Shown: positions 1 to 8,620 of the stretch, one piece after another
Layout of the letters: every line of letters begins with the position of its first letter
Numbering within the stretch: position 1 is the first letter of the stretch
Assembly (NCBI RefSeq): GCF_003364215.1
Contig: NZ_NXLU01000006.1
Coordinates: 1 to 64,000 of the forward strand
Source of the DNA: Helicobacter cholecystus
GTDB lineage: Bacteria; Campylobacterota; Campylobacteria; Campylobacterales; Helicobacteraceae
Length of the DNA: 64,000 nt
Direction: 5' to 3'
The notes under the pieces: model-generated
Seen by the model: the letters and a program-made list of their open reading frames with translations, nothing else
Databases searched by the model: none
Told to the model about the DNA's origin: nothing
Position numbers and translations under genes: made by a program

Positions 1-1866
1 AGTCTCTAAGAAAGATTTTTGAGTATCTCCAATGCTGACTTGCTTATCAGAGAGAGCAAGTTTGACTCCATCTTTATAGGTTTTACCTAAAACTTTATTA
101 TTGGCTATATCCACTGCATCAGTTGTATCTATATTCTCTATTGGTCTATCATATGTATTTGTTGTATTAAAGGAATCTGCTGCATTATCATTACTATGTG
201 CAAAGATCAAGTTGATGGCTCCATTCTGACCAATAGAATCATAGGCAATATGATAAGAGACTAGCAAATTTCCTTGAGTGACAATATTTGTTTGAGCATT
301 TCCTGAAGAGATGATTTTATACACAGGGATTATCATTGGAGTATCTGAACTTACTTGTGCTGTTGAGAGTACTGTGTTTGTTGTTGAGGGATTAGATTTT
401 CTAAAGACAAGATTGGTTGTTCCATTACGATTTGTAAGGATACCACTATTATCGCTAAGTTGAACTTGAGTAGAAAAATTTTTATTCGTCTCTGTGACGC
501 TAAGATTAGCGTAAGGAGTCCAAGTCCCATCTTCAAGGATAATGGAGTTAGAACCACCTATAGCAATGATATTTCCTGTAATAGTGCTAGAAGCGGTAGA
601 GGAAGCATCAAAAGTAGTGCGAGTGACAGAGGCAGTAGGGGTAGATTTACCTATAAAGATTGCATTGGGAGAGCCTGTCAATTCTGCATAGATATCTCCT
701 TTGATTATAGCTTTTTCAGCAGAGATAAAGTTAGAACCACCTTCTATAGCTTTGATTCCTTTTTTAATTTCAAGTTCTTTGACATTAATGATATTTCGCC
801 CATAATGCCAATCAGACCGAACTTCTCCCTCTATAATCAATTTAGCATTGGCTTGGTTGTTTGCATCTAACCAATTTTTAAAAGCTGTTCTAGTCGTATC
901 ATCTTCAATTTTATTTAAAAAGTTAAGGTGTTCACTTGCAAAGATATTCCACGCTATAATATTTCTTCTACCATATGTTGCTACATTTCCAGTTATTTTA
1001 CTCTCTTGTAAGGTTATAGAGCTACCACTAGATTGAGTTTGGCTATCTTGTATAAAATGGATTTCATTGATTCCTTCTAAAGCCATAACATTTCCATTGA
1101 CTGTAAGCTTAGTTGTAGCAATACCATTAGCCCCTAGATTAGCATAGATTGCATTATCTTGAGAATTTACTTTTCCCACCATAAGCTCTTGAACATTAAT
1201 CAAATTAAAGGCAAGTTTCATTGTGTAATAACTATCTTGTTGGATCGCCTGAATAGTCCCATCAACAGAAAGCTTAACCTTAGCCTGATTTGCACTATTT
1301 TTCCATTCTTGTAAAACTTTAGTTGTGTTAATCTCTTTTGCATTAACATTGCTTATATCTGTCATAAAAGAACTATTTAATGCCGTAATAATATTCATTC
1401 CATTATAACCCCCTTTGTTGCGGGCTTCAACATCTTTGATATTCACAGTTTCACCTGCAATGCCCCCTAATTCAGTTTTTCCAAAGACAAAATAATTTCT
1501 TGAACCTTGTGCATAAATCTTTCCACCAATATTTGCCTTTCCTGCAACAACAACTATATTTGTATCATCTCTAGCTTCAATTGCACTAATAGAATCATTG
1601 ATATTAACATTCTCAGCGACAATAACTTTACTATTGCTCTTGCCACTTGCACTAATTCTTTGAGTATAGTTATCTTGTGGGTGAGCAGGATTACCCGTTT
1701 GATTATCAAACTTATGAATAAGATTGACTAAAGTCTCATCTGTAACTGATGTGTGATGAGCACTTGCAATATTCATCCCCAGTATCATTGCAACTGAACT
1801 TGCCACAATGGGTTTGAAAGAATTTTTATTTCTTAAACTTTGCTTTTTATGAATCGTTTTTTCCAT
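1..1866 (-). CDS. Autotransporter-like surface protein, N-terminal part (runs off left edge)
   Basis: The frame is open from the ATG at 1866 to the window edge, giving 622 codons with no stop. The first 36 residues look like an extended Sec signal: a basic n-region, a hydrophobic core (VASSVAMILGMNIA) and a likely cleavage at ASA-HH. The rest is rich in Asn, Ser, Thr, Val and Ile, with repeated short strands such as KLTVNGNVMALEGINEI and NIINVKELEIKKGIKAIEGG. This is typical of a beta-helical autotransporter passenger. The expected C-terminal barrel lies outside the window, so the class is inferred. GGAG sits 5 nt before the ATG. A homopolymeric C tract lies in the promoter about 70 nt upstream, suggesting phase-variable transcription. 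Confidence 0.7.
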   Translation of the reverse strand, partial: MEKTIHKKQSLRNKNSFKPIVASSVAMILGMNIASAHHTSVTDETLVNLIHKFDNQTGNPAHPQDNYTQRISASGKSNSKVIVAENVNINDSISAIEARDDTNIVVVAGKANIGGKIYAQGSRNYFVFGKTELGGIAGETVNIKDVEARNKGGYNGMNIITALNSSFMTDISNVNAKEINTTKVLQEWKNSANQAKVKLSVDGTIQAIQQDSYYTMKLAFNLINVQELMVGKVNSQDNAIYANLGANGIATTKLTVNGNVMALEGINEIHFIQDSQTQSSGSSITLQESKITGNVATYGRRNIIAWNIFASEHLNFLNKIEDDTTRTAFKNWLDANNQANAKLIIEGEVRSDWHYGRNIINVKELEIKKGIKAIEGGSNFISAEKAIIKGDIYAELTGSPNAIFIGKSTPTASVTRTTFDASSTASSTITGNIIAIGGSNSIILEDGTWTPYANLSVTETNKNFSTQVQLSDNSGILTNRNGTTNLVFRKSNPSTTNTVLSTAQVSSDTPMIIPVYKIISSGNAQTNIVTQGNLLVSYHIAYDSIGQNGAINLIFAHSNDNAADSFNTTNTYDRPIENIDTTDAVDIANNKVLGKTYKDGVKLALSDKQVSIGDTQKSFLET

Positions 1867-2366
1867 GATGTCTCCAATAATTTAAGTTTCTGTTTTCTAT
1901 TGATTAAGAAACAAAATAACTATAACACAAAAAACACGGGGGGGGGGGGTAAATTTAAAGAAATATCAAATTTATTTGAATTATTCTATTACTTCAATTA
2001 TTACTCATTTTATATCTGTATAAAACTCTTAGTCCTCTTGTATCTCATTATTGAAAGACCTAAGAAATAGTTTCTAGATTTTTTATTCTTATAAGAAATA
2101 TCTTCTTTTAAATTTATAAATATATAAAATTAAGATAATCTATTCTTTTTTTATAAAGATTTATTTTTATTTAAAGTAAGAAAGAATAGAAATTAATAGA
2201 GTAGAGAAGAAAAAAGTCAATCCTGTATCATTGTAAAGAAAATCCCTGTCTTATGGCGCCCCATAATTCATAAATACATTTGAGATTTTGAATCTTAAAT
2301 AATTGTTTTTGTTTTGTATATAGGAGAGGTGTAGAGAGGATTTTTTAGACTTTAAGAAAAATACCC
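1867..2366. other. Gene-free stretch between autotransporter and trpG
   Basis: About 500 nt of very AT-rich DNA. It holds the poly-C promoter of the leftward autotransporter gene. A 9-bp inverted repeat (CTATTCTTT at 2140-2148, AAAGAATAG at 2181-2189) and a small hairpin (TTATGG at 2251-2256, CCATAA at 2261-2266) are present. I see no convincing gene. The short plus-strand frame over the G tract has no ribosome site and no protein-like composition. Confidence 0.5.
1919..1949 (-). promoter_or_regulatory. Poly-C (C12) promoter of the autotransporter-like gene
   Basis: Read on the minus strand this is C12 (1949-1938), then GTGTTTTTTGTGT, then TATAGT (1924-1919), an extended -10 because TGT precedes the hexamer. 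The hexamer is 52 nt upstream of the ATG at 1866. A -35 element at normal spacing would fall inside the C run, so a change in tract length would alter promoter geometry. The promoter role is inferred from position and sequence. Confidence 0.65.
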
Positions 2367-2918
2367 TTATTGATGTGAGGAGATGAAGTTGTATAGAAGG
2401 ATTTTTCCATTTGTAGAGAGGATTGATTCTGGGTGGTATTGCACCCCATATAGAGGCAATGTCTTATGCTCTAATGCCATAATGACTCCATCTTCACTCC
2501 ACGCAATAGCTCTAAGCTCCTCCCCTAGATCACTCACACATAATGAGTGATACCTCATCACCTCAATATCTTGTTTGTATCCTTTAAAAAGAAAGTGTGA
2601 AAGAAATGTAAGTTTTGAAGTTTTTCCATGAATAGGAATATCCCCTTTTTGCACCTTTGCACCAAAGCAATGTGCAATACATTGATGCCCAAGACAAATT
2701 CCTAAAATAGGCTTAATTCCTGCATATGTTCTAATGACCTCTAAGCTTTCTAAAGCTTCAGAAGGTTTGCCTGCACCAGGAGAGATGATGATATGTGAAA
2801 AAGAAGAAAGCTCTCCTATATTTCTAGCCTCAAAGACCTCAACCTCTTGCCCAAGCTCTTGGAGATAATGCACAATATTATAAGTAAAAGAATCATAATT
2901 ATCAATGAGCGCAATCAT
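2367..2918 (-). CDS. trpG: Glutamine amidotransferase, anthranilate / aminodeoxychorismate synthase component II
   Basis: A 183-residue class I glutamine amidotransferase, full length for TrpG/PabA. It would release ammonia from glutamine for a chorismate-using partner. The catalytic triad is visible: Cys75 in GICLGHQ, His162 and Glu164 in YHPES. The oxyanion segment reads SPGAGKP rather than the usual SPGPG. The start overlaps the stop of the upstream DAHP synthase gene (ATGA at 2918-2915), so translation is probably coupled. The context is entry into the shikimate pathway. No synthase component I lies in the window, so TrpG cannot be separated from PabA. Confidence 0.85.
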   Translation of the reverse strand: MIALIDNYDSFTYNIVHYLQELGQEVEVFEARNIGELSSFSHIIISPGAGKPSEALESLEVIRTYAGIKPILGICLGHQCIAHCFGAKVQKGDIPIHGKTSKLTFLSHFLFKGYKQDIEVMRYHSLCVSDLGEELRAIAWSEDGVIMALEHKTLPLYGVQYHPESILSTNGKILLYNFISSHQ

Positions 2919-4225
2919 TTCTTAAGTATCTCTCCAACTAAAAAAGCAAGTTCAAGGGATTGTGTGGCATTTAATCGTGGATCACATTGTGTGAGATAAT
3001 TTTTCCCCAATCCCTCTTGTGTTACACTTCCGCCAATGCACTCACTCACATCTTCTTGAGTCATTTCAAGATGTAATCCTCCAGCATAAACCCCCTCTTC
3101 TTTGCACAATGTAAAAAAGTGCTTAATTTCATTAAAAATACTTTGAAAATGACGCGTTTTCATACCTTGAGCATTGATTGTATTACCATGCATAGGGTCA
3201 TTAATCCACAAAATATTTCTACTCTTTGTCCCCTTAAGTAAAGGGGGGAGATTTTGGAGTATCTGATCTTCCCCCATACGCACAATACACACAATTTCTC
3301 CTTTGTCATTGCAAGGATTAAGAGTATCTAAAATCTTAAGCAAAGTTTGAAGCTTCATATTTGGTCCCACTTTAATGCCTTTAGGGTTTTTAATTTTTTG
3401 CAAAAAGTTTAAATGAGCCTCACTCTCACTTGTGCGCTCACCAATCCACAAAAAATGTGCAGAGCAATCATAAATCCCACCGCTTAAACTATCCTCTCTG
3501 CATAATGCTTCCTCATAATTTAACACCAAGGCCTCATGACTTGTAAAAAACTCACTAAATTCATTAGCCTTGCTGATATTGACTCCACAACTCTCCACAA
3601 AACGCAAGGCTTGTGAAATCTCTTGGGCCAAACTCTGATACTTCTGCCCCAAAGGATTATGAGTGACAAAATCAAGATTGTATTTTTGGATTAAATGTAA
3701 ATCTGCCATTCCTCCCTTACTAAAAGCTCGCAAGAGATTAAGGGTGCTACTGGATTGATGATAGGCCCTAAGCATTCTTTTTGCATCATGCTCTCTTTCT
3801 CTAGCACTAAATCCCACTGCATTAATCATATCCCCTCTAAAACTTGGCAAGCTTACCCCCTCTCTTTGCTCAATCTCATTACTTCTTGGTTTGGCAAATT
3901 GACCAGCAATTCGCCCAATTTTAACAATCTCCATTCCACTTGAATACCCTAAAACCACACTCATCTGCAAAAAAAGCTTATAAAAATCTCTAATTCTTGC
4001 TCCACTAAAACGATCAAAACTCTCAGCACAATCCCCACCTTGCAGAATAAATGCTTCTTGATTTTGGGCTTTAATGATTTTTTCTTTTAAAAGCTCAACC
4101 TCTTTTGCAAAAACAAGAGGGGGGTATCCTCTTAGCTCTTGCTCAACTTCAGTGAGTTCTTGAATATTTTTATAAATTGGGGCTTGCTTGATGGGCAAAT
4201 CCCTCCATTGCCTCAAATTTTGCAT
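2915..4225 (-). CDS. aroF: 3-deoxy-7-phosphoheptulonate synthase, class II
   Basis: A 436-residue cytoplasmic enzyme of the plant-like class II DAHP synthase family. It condenses phosphoenolpyruvate with erythrose 4-phosphate as the first step of the shikimate pathway. Family blocks are intact: LQGGDCAE with the metal-binding Cys66, WIGERT, KVGPNMKLQ, NDPMHGNT, GGLHLEMTQEDVSECIGG and the C-terminal QCDPRLNATQSLELAF. The size is normal for the short class II form. The ATG at 4225 shares one base with the stop of the upstream thioesterase gene (TGATG), and its stop overlaps trpG, so the three genes form one operon. The symbol varies between genomes (aroF, aroG, dhs). Confidence 0.93.
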   Translation of the reverse strand: MQNLRQWRDLPIKQAPIYKNIQELTEVEQELRGYPPLVFAKEVELLKEKIIKAQNQEAFILQGGDCAESFDRFSGARIRDFYKLFLQMSVVLGYSSGMEIVKIGRIAGQFAKPRSNEIEQREGVSLPSFRGDMINAVGFSAREREHDAKRMLRAYHQSSSTLNLLRAFSKGGMADLHLIQKYNLDFVTHNPLGQKYQSLAQEISQALRFVESCGVNISKANEFSEFFTSHEALVLNYEEALCREDSLSGGIYDCSAHFLWIGERTSESEAHLNFLQKIKNPKGIKVGPNMKLQTLLKILDTLNPCNDKGEIVCIVRMGEDQILQNLPPLLKGTKSRNILWINDPMHGNTINAQGMKTRHFQSIFNEIKHFFTLCKEEGVYAGGLHLEMTQEDVSECIGGSVTQEGLGKNYLTQCDPRLNATQSLELAFLVGEILKK

Positions 4226-4677
4226 CAGTGCATCATTCTTTTATTTCGTCGTTCCTGCGCCTCTTGGTATCGACGCTTTTCCTCATCACTTTGGGGAATA
4301 AATGGAGGAATTTGTGTTTTTGATCCATCATTTTTAATTGCAACCATTGTAAAATAAGAGCTATTGCAATGAAAAACTTCTCGTGTTTTAATATTTTCAA
4401 ATTCAACACGGATTCCAACTTCACAGCTTGTTTTCCCTACATAATTGACACTTGCATAAAAATTCATTAAAGATCCAATAGGGATAGGTTGCTTAAAAAG
4501 TACTTGATCTACACTCAAGGTTACAACGCCACATCCACAATATCGTGTTGCACAAGTATAGGCAACCTGATCAAGAAGTTTTAAAAGTTCTCCACCATGC
4601 ACGACTCCACTAAAATTTGCAAGGTTAGGAGAGGCAAGAATTGACATATGAAGAGTTTTAATATCTTGTTGCTTCAT
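4225..4677 (-). CDS. Hotdog-fold acyl-CoA thioesterase (YciA-like)
   Basis: A single hotdog-domain protein of 150 residues, expected to hydrolyse acyl-CoA thioesters in the cytoplasm. Typical features are ANFSGVVHGGELLKLLDQVAY near residues 20-40 and the VTLSVDQVLFKQPIPIG strand. I place the start at the ATG at 4677 because AGAGGTG lies 5 nt upstream. An upstream in-frame start at 4722 would add a lysine/isoleucine-rich stretch with no ribosome site. The tail is highly charged. It is the first gene of the operon with DAHP synthase and trpG; nothing ties it functionally to them. Confidence 0.82.
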   Translation of the reverse strand: MKQQDIKTLHMSILASPNLANFSGVVHGGELLKLLDQVAYTCATRYCGCGVVTLSVDQVLFKQPIPIGSLMNFYASVNYVGKTSCEVGIRVEFENIKTREVFHCNSSYFTMVAIKNDGSKTQIPPFIPQSDEEKRRYQEAQERRNKRMMH

Positions 4678-4782
4678 TTTCACCTCTTTGATTTTTATTA
4701 TTTTTATGATTTTAACACACACTTAGAATGCATTTTTATCCCAAAAATAAGTAATAAAACAAAAAAATCAAGCCTGATAGTG

Positions 4783-4788
4783 TAAAAT
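4783..4788 (+). promoter_or_regulatory. -10 element of the DUF4149-like / Ntn-hydrolase operon
   Basis: TAAAAT preceded by TG, 27 nt upstream of the ATG at 4815 and followed by an AAGGA ribosome site. The position fits a vegetative promoter; Helicobacter promoters usually lack a clear -35 box. Confidence 0.45.
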
Positions 4789-4814
4789 AAATGCAATCAA
4801 GGAAAGGATGAAAT

Positions 4815-5261
4815 ATGCAAAAAGTTTATCAATTTTTACTTGCTGGTATTATTGGAATCGAGTTGATTTTAGGCATTGTCGTTGCTCCTGCAATTTTTTA
4901 TCCTAAAGATCTTGATGAGATTTTAAGTCATTTCCAAAGTGGGATCATTATGAGTCATATTTTCTCCCAATTTGGCTATATTCTCTTAGGTGTCAGTGGC
5001 TTTTGTCTTCTTTATGAACTCTTAAATTATAAAGGTGCTTATCTGCGTATTCTCCTTAATTTAGGTATTACAGTTTTAAGCATCATTTTTGTATTTTACT
5101 TCTGTTCTTATATTATTCAAGCTCAAGCTCTTGGGGAATCTGCAACAATCACTCCACATTTTCAAGAAATTCATACTTGGAGTGAATACACACTTAAGGC
5201 TATCTTAGTGTTTCAATGTATTTTATTTTTTACACCTTTTCCAACAAGGAGATTTAAATGA
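4815..5261 (+). CDS. Four-helix integral membrane protein, DUF4149-like
   Basis: A 148-residue hydrophobic protein with about four membrane segments: roughly residues 6-28, 45-68, 78-100 and 126-142. The pattern, including the N-terminal GIELILGIVVAPAIF segment and the late HTWSEY turn, resembles the DUF4149 family, whose function I do not know. AAGGA precedes the ATG. Its stop codon overlaps the ATG of the next gene (ATGA at 5258-5261), so the exported hydrolase is probably translated from the same message by coupling. Family membership is a judgement from pattern only. Confidence 0.7.
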   Translation: MQKVYQFLLAGIIGIELILGIVVAPAIFYPKDLDEILSHFQSGIIMSHIFSQFGYILLGVSGFCLLYELLNYKGAYLRILLNLGITVLSIIFVFYFCSYIIQAQALGESATITPHFQEIHTWSEYTLKAILVFQCILFFTPFPTRRFK

Positions 5262-6580
5262 GAAAATCCCTATCACTACTTTTAGCAATCTCAATAACAT
5301 CTTCTCAAATTTTAGCTTGTACAGGAATTTCTATCACTACAAAAAATAATCAACATATCCAAGCAAGAACCATTGAGTGGGGAGAATTTCCCCTAGAAAG
5401 TAAGCTTATTTTCTCCCCTCGCAATCAAGATTTTCGATCTCTCACACCTAAGGGTAGAAATGGAATGAGTTGGCGGGCAAAATATGGCTTTGTGGGCATT
5501 AGTGTTGTAAATGATGGTTTTATTGGTGAGGGGATCAATGAGGCAGGACTTAATGCTGGGTTATTCTATTTTACCCATTATGGTTCTTTGGCTCCTTATG
5601 ACAGCAAAGATGACATCATCAGTATTTCAGATATGGAACTCACCAAATATATTCTTTCAAGCTTTTCAAGTGTTGAGGAAGTTAAAGAAGCATTTAAGCA
5701 TATTAAGGTTGTCCCATTTATGCTTGAAAAAGATGGAAAGGCATTACCAACAGCTCATTGGAGAGTCAATGATGCTAAGGGAGGAAGAATTGTAATTGAA
5801 ATTATGCAAGGGAGAGTGCATATTTATGAAAATAGCATTGGGGTTCTTACAAACTCTCCTGATTATGCATGGCAACTTACAAATCTTAATAATTATGTAA
5901 ATTTACGACCTGGAAGTGCACAATCGTTTAAAATGCAAAAACAAAATATCTTTCCTGTTGGTGCAGGTAGTGCAATGTTGGGACTGCCGGGAGATTTCAC
6001 ACCACCCTCACGCTTTGTGCGTGCTGCCTTTTTCCTTAACACTGCACCCATCACAAACAATTCCTATGAGGCAGTCACGCAAGCTTTTCATCTTCTCAAT
6101 CTTTTTGATTTACCTATTGGAAGCGAATACACTGATAAAAACAAAATCCCCCCAACCCTTCCAAGTGCAACACAATGGAGTGCAGTGAGCAATCAAAGTG
6201 AAAAAGAGTTTTATTATCGCACAATGCATAATTCTCAGATTCGAAAAATTGATCTTAAAAAAATTGATTTTACAAAGATCGTATGGAAAGCCCAAGAACT
6301 CGATCCTATAAAGCAAGAAAACTTCCAAGAGGTTTTTTATAATGATCAAAAAAATAATCAGCAAAAGAAATATAAGCCAACTCTACCCCAAGCTCCAACA
6401 CAATCCCAGCAACCTCTAATTCCTGAGCTTGAATCTAAACAAAAATCTAACTCCCCTATTCCCATTCCTCCTACTGAAAAGTCCAATACTCCTATTCCCA
6501 TTCCTCCTACTGAAAAGTCCAATACTCCTATTCCCATTCCCCCATCTCAAAAATCCCCCTCTCTCCCTCCTTCGCTCTAA
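5258..6580 (+). CDS. Exported linear-amide C-N hydrolase (choloylglycine hydrolase / penicillin V acylase family)
   Basis: A 440-residue Ntn-hydrolase homologue. A Sec signal ends at Ala20, and Cys21 opens the mature protein (CTGISITT). That is where this family places its N-terminal nucleophile, so signal cleavage would itself activate the enzyme. Other expected active-site residues are Arg37 (ARTIEWG), Asn199 (VLTNSP) and an arginine at 252 or 255. NEAGLNAGLFY lies at 94-104. Known relatives cleave bile-salt, penicillin V or acyl-homoserine-lactone amides; the substrate here is unknown. The C-terminal 60 residues are a Pro-rich extension with three 12-residue repeats. ILAC could also be read as a weak lipobox. 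Confidence 0.85.
   Translation: MRKSLSLLLAISITSSQILACTGISITTKNNQHIQARTIEWGEFPLESKLIFSPRNQDFRSLTPKGRNGMSWRAKYGFVGISVVNDGFIGEGINEAGLNAGLFYFTHYGSLAPYDSKDDIISISDMELTKYILSSFSSVEEVKEAFKHIKVVPFMLEKDGKALPTAHWRVNDAKGGRIVIEIMQGRVHIYENSIGVLTNSPDYAWQLTNLNNYVNLRPGSAQSFKMQKQNIFPVGAGSAMLGLPGDFTPPSRFVRAAFFLNTAPITNNSYEAVTQAFHLLNLFDLPIGSEYTDKNKIPPTLPSATQWSAVSNQSEKEFYYRTMHNSQIRKIDLKKIDFTKIVWKAQELDPIKQENFQEVFYNDQKNNQQKKYKPTLPQAPTQSQQPLIPELESKQKSNSPIPIPPTEKSNTPIPIPPTEKSNTPIPIPPSQKSPSLPPSL
6446..6553 (+). repeat. 36-bp tandem repeat, three copies, in the hydrolase tail
   Basis: Three in-frame 36-bp units (6446-6481, 6482-6517, 6518-6553) encode SNSPIPIPPTEK, SNTPIPIPPTEK and SNTPIPIPPSQK. Units one and two are nearly identical at the DNA level and the third diverges at its end. 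Copy number can change without a frameshift. Confidence 0.9.
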
Positions 6581-6581
6581 A

Positions 6582-6599
6582 GGAGCTTAAAAAAGCTTC
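6582..6599. terminator. Possible bidirectional terminator hairpin
   Basis: GGAGCTT (6582-6588) pairs with AAGCTTC (6593-6599) across an AAAA loop, with one G-T pair. It sits between the convergent hydrolase and mnmG genes and is followed on the plus strand by TTATTTTTG. It is short and weak. Confidence 0.35.
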
Positions 6600-8507
6600 T
6601 TATTTTTGATCACTCTTGCTTCTGAGATGAATATAAAGATGCAAGATGTCTATACTTGCAGGGGTAATACCGCTAATTTGTGAAGCTTGGAAAAGATTTT
6701 TGGGGTGGATTTTACTGAGTTTTTCCACCACTTCAAGACTTAGGCCACTAATCCCCTCATACACAAAGTCTTTTGGAATTTCCACACTTAAAATCTCATC
6801 CATCTTACTCACCATCTCTTTTTGCTTAGCAATGTAGTGATAGTATTTGGATTCTATACGGATTTGCTCTAATGCACGATCGCTCATATTCTCAAAAATT
6901 TCTCCAAAAGCTTTGAGTTTAGTATTGTCAAAACTATCACGTCCCACAACTAAAGTGGCGAGACATTTATCACTTATTCCCTCTTCTCCCAATGCCTCAA
7001 GAAAATTTAATGTTTGCTTAGAGGGTGTAAGTGGATTTTGTTCAAGATACTCCATTCCTCTTTGAATATCTTGAGTATCTTTAAGAAGTTTAGTATATTC
7101 CTCTTGGCTCATTAATCCTAAATCATAAGAATATTTTCCAAGTCTAAAAAGTGCATTATCCTCCCTTAAAAGTAAGCGATATTCAGCCCTTGAAGTAAAG
7201 ACTCTATAAGGCTCTTTTGTCCCTTTTGTCACCAAATCATCAATAAGCACTCCAATATATCCCTCATCACGCCTAAGGATTAATTCTTTGAGATCTCCAA
7301 ATTTTCCTCGCATACTCTCAAGCGAAAGAGTGGCATTAATTCCTGCCATAATCCCCTGTGCAGCAGCCTCTTCATAGCCTGTAGTCCCATTGATTTGTCC
7401 TGCTAGATAGAGATTTTTTGCCTTTTTTGTTTCAAGTGTATGCAAAAGCTCTGTGGGTTGGACATAATCATACTCAATTGCATAGCCATAACGTGTAATT
7501 CTTGCATTTTCTAATCCCTTAATGCTATGAATCATTTGCTCTTGGATATCAAAGGGAAGTGAAGAGGTGAGTCCATTAATATAATATTCCCTCTCATGCG
7601 CAGTTTGAGGTTCTAGAAATAATTGATGACGCTCTTTATCTGCAAAACGATTGACTTTATCCTCAATGCTTGGACAATATCGTGGCCCAACACCTTGAAT
7701 TTGGCCACTAAACATTGGTGCGCGATGAAAATTAGAACGAATAATTTCGTGAGTTTTCTCATTAGTATAAGTTACATAACAAGGATATTGCTTAGGATTA
7801 AAAGTTTTTTGATTAGTTTTATAACTGAAGCAAGGCGGGGGAGTGTCTCCATGATGGATTTCAAGATTGCTAAAATCAATACTTCTACCATCAATCCTTG
7901 CACAAGTACCCGTTTTTAATCTCCCCACCTCAAGTCCAAGTTTAAGCAATGAATCTGTAAGATTTTTACTTGCACTCTCTCCTGCTCTTCCATTCTCACT
8001 CATCACTTCCCCCATATGAATCAGCCCTCTTAAAAAGGTTCCTGTGGTGAGAATAACTTTTTTAGCTTGATAAATTTTTCCAATATTTGTTTTAACTCCA
8101 ACTACCTTCTGTTCCCCCTCCTCTTCTTCAATTAAAAGCTCTTCTGCCATTTCTTGAGAAACACTAAGATTTGGGGTATTAAGCACTAAATTTCTAGCAT
8201 AAATCCTGTATGCATCCATATCAATTTGTGCTCTTGTTCCCCGTACAGCAGGACCTTTTGAGGCATTAAGTGTGCGATATTGGATTCCACAAGCATCCGT
8301 AATTTCCCCCATGACCCCTCCTAGAGCATCAACTTCTTTTGTCAAATGCCCCTTTCCAAGCCCACCAATTGCAGGATTACAGCTTGCAAGACCAATATTT
8401 TCTACAAGAATACTCAAAAGATGAGTTTTTGCTCCCATTCTTGCACTCACAATACTTGCTTCAATCCCTGCATGTCCCCCACCAACAACGATTACATCAT
8501 ATTCCAT
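6600..8507 (-). CDS. mnmG: tRNA uridine-5-carboxymethylaminomethyl modification enzyme, FAD subunit
   Basis: A 635-residue MnmG (GidA), full length. With MnmE it modifies the wobble uridine of certain tRNAs. The N-terminal dinucleotide motif [12 protein letters not shown] begins near residue 7. Other family blocks are [53 protein letters not shown] and [14 protein letters not shown]. The partner mnmE lies 31 kb away at 39876-41225. The gene is monocistronic here and diverges from cdsA; a TATAAT (8536-8541, minus strand) lies 28 nt before the ATG. It converges on the hydrolase gene with only 19 nt between them. Confidence 0.97.
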   Translation of the reverse strand: MEYDVIVVGGGHAGIEASIVSARMGAKTHLLSILVENIGLASCNPAIGGLGKGHLTKEVDALGGVMGEITDACGIQYRTLNASKGPAVRGTRAQIDMDAYRIYARNLVLNTPNLSVSQEMAEELLIEEEEGEQKVVGVKTNIGKIYQAKKVILTTGTFLRGLIHMGEVMSENGRAGESASKNLTDSLLKLGLEVGRLKTGTCARIDGRSIDFSNLEIHHGDTPPPCFSYKTNQKTFNPKQYPCYVTYTNEKTHEIIRSNFHRAPMFSGQIQGVGPRYCPSIEDKVNRFADKERHQLFLEPQTAHEREYYINGLTSSLPFDIQEQMIHSIKGLENARITRYGYAIEYDYVQPTELLHTLETKKAKNLYLAGQINGTTGYEEAAAQGIMAGINATLSLESMRGKFGDLKELILRRDEGYIGVLIDDLVTKGTKEPYRVFTSRAEYRLLLREDNALFRLGKYSYDLGLMSQEEYTKLLKDTQDIQRGMEYLEQNPLTPSKQTLNFLEALGEEGISDKCLATLVVGRDSFDNTKLKAFGEIFENMSDRALEQIRIESKYYHYIAKQKEMVSKMDEILSVEIPKDFVYEGISGLSLEVVEKLSKIHPKNLFQASQISGITPASIDILHLYIHLRSKSDQK

Positions 8508-8535
8508 TCATAGCCTCAAAAATATTTTTTAAAAA

Positions 8536-8541
8536 ATTATA
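8536..8541 (-). promoter_or_regulatory. -10 element of mnmG
   Basis: TATAAT on the minus strand, preceded by TTGA, 28 nt upstream of the mnmG ATG and followed by a GAGG ribosome site. Confidence 0.5.
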
Positions 8542-8574
8542 TCAAAAGCCTTTTTAGTGCATTATGTTTTTGTC

Positions 8575-8580
8575 TATAAT
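8575..8580 (+). promoter_or_regulatory. -10 element of cdsA-dxr
   Basis: TATAAT 40 nt upstream of the ATG at 8621. It lies downstream of the longest possible in-frame start (8564), so the longer start would not be on the transcript. Confidence 0.5.
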
Positions 8581-8620
8581 TATCTCTTATAACCTAAAAT
8601 TCCAATTTCTAAGGATTTGC

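Noticed and set aside
460-2070. Several plus-strand frames of 60-136 residues over the autotransporter region
   Set aside because: They lie antisense to one long minus-strand frame with a signal sequence and ribosome site. They have no ribosome sites of their own and have unnatural composition.
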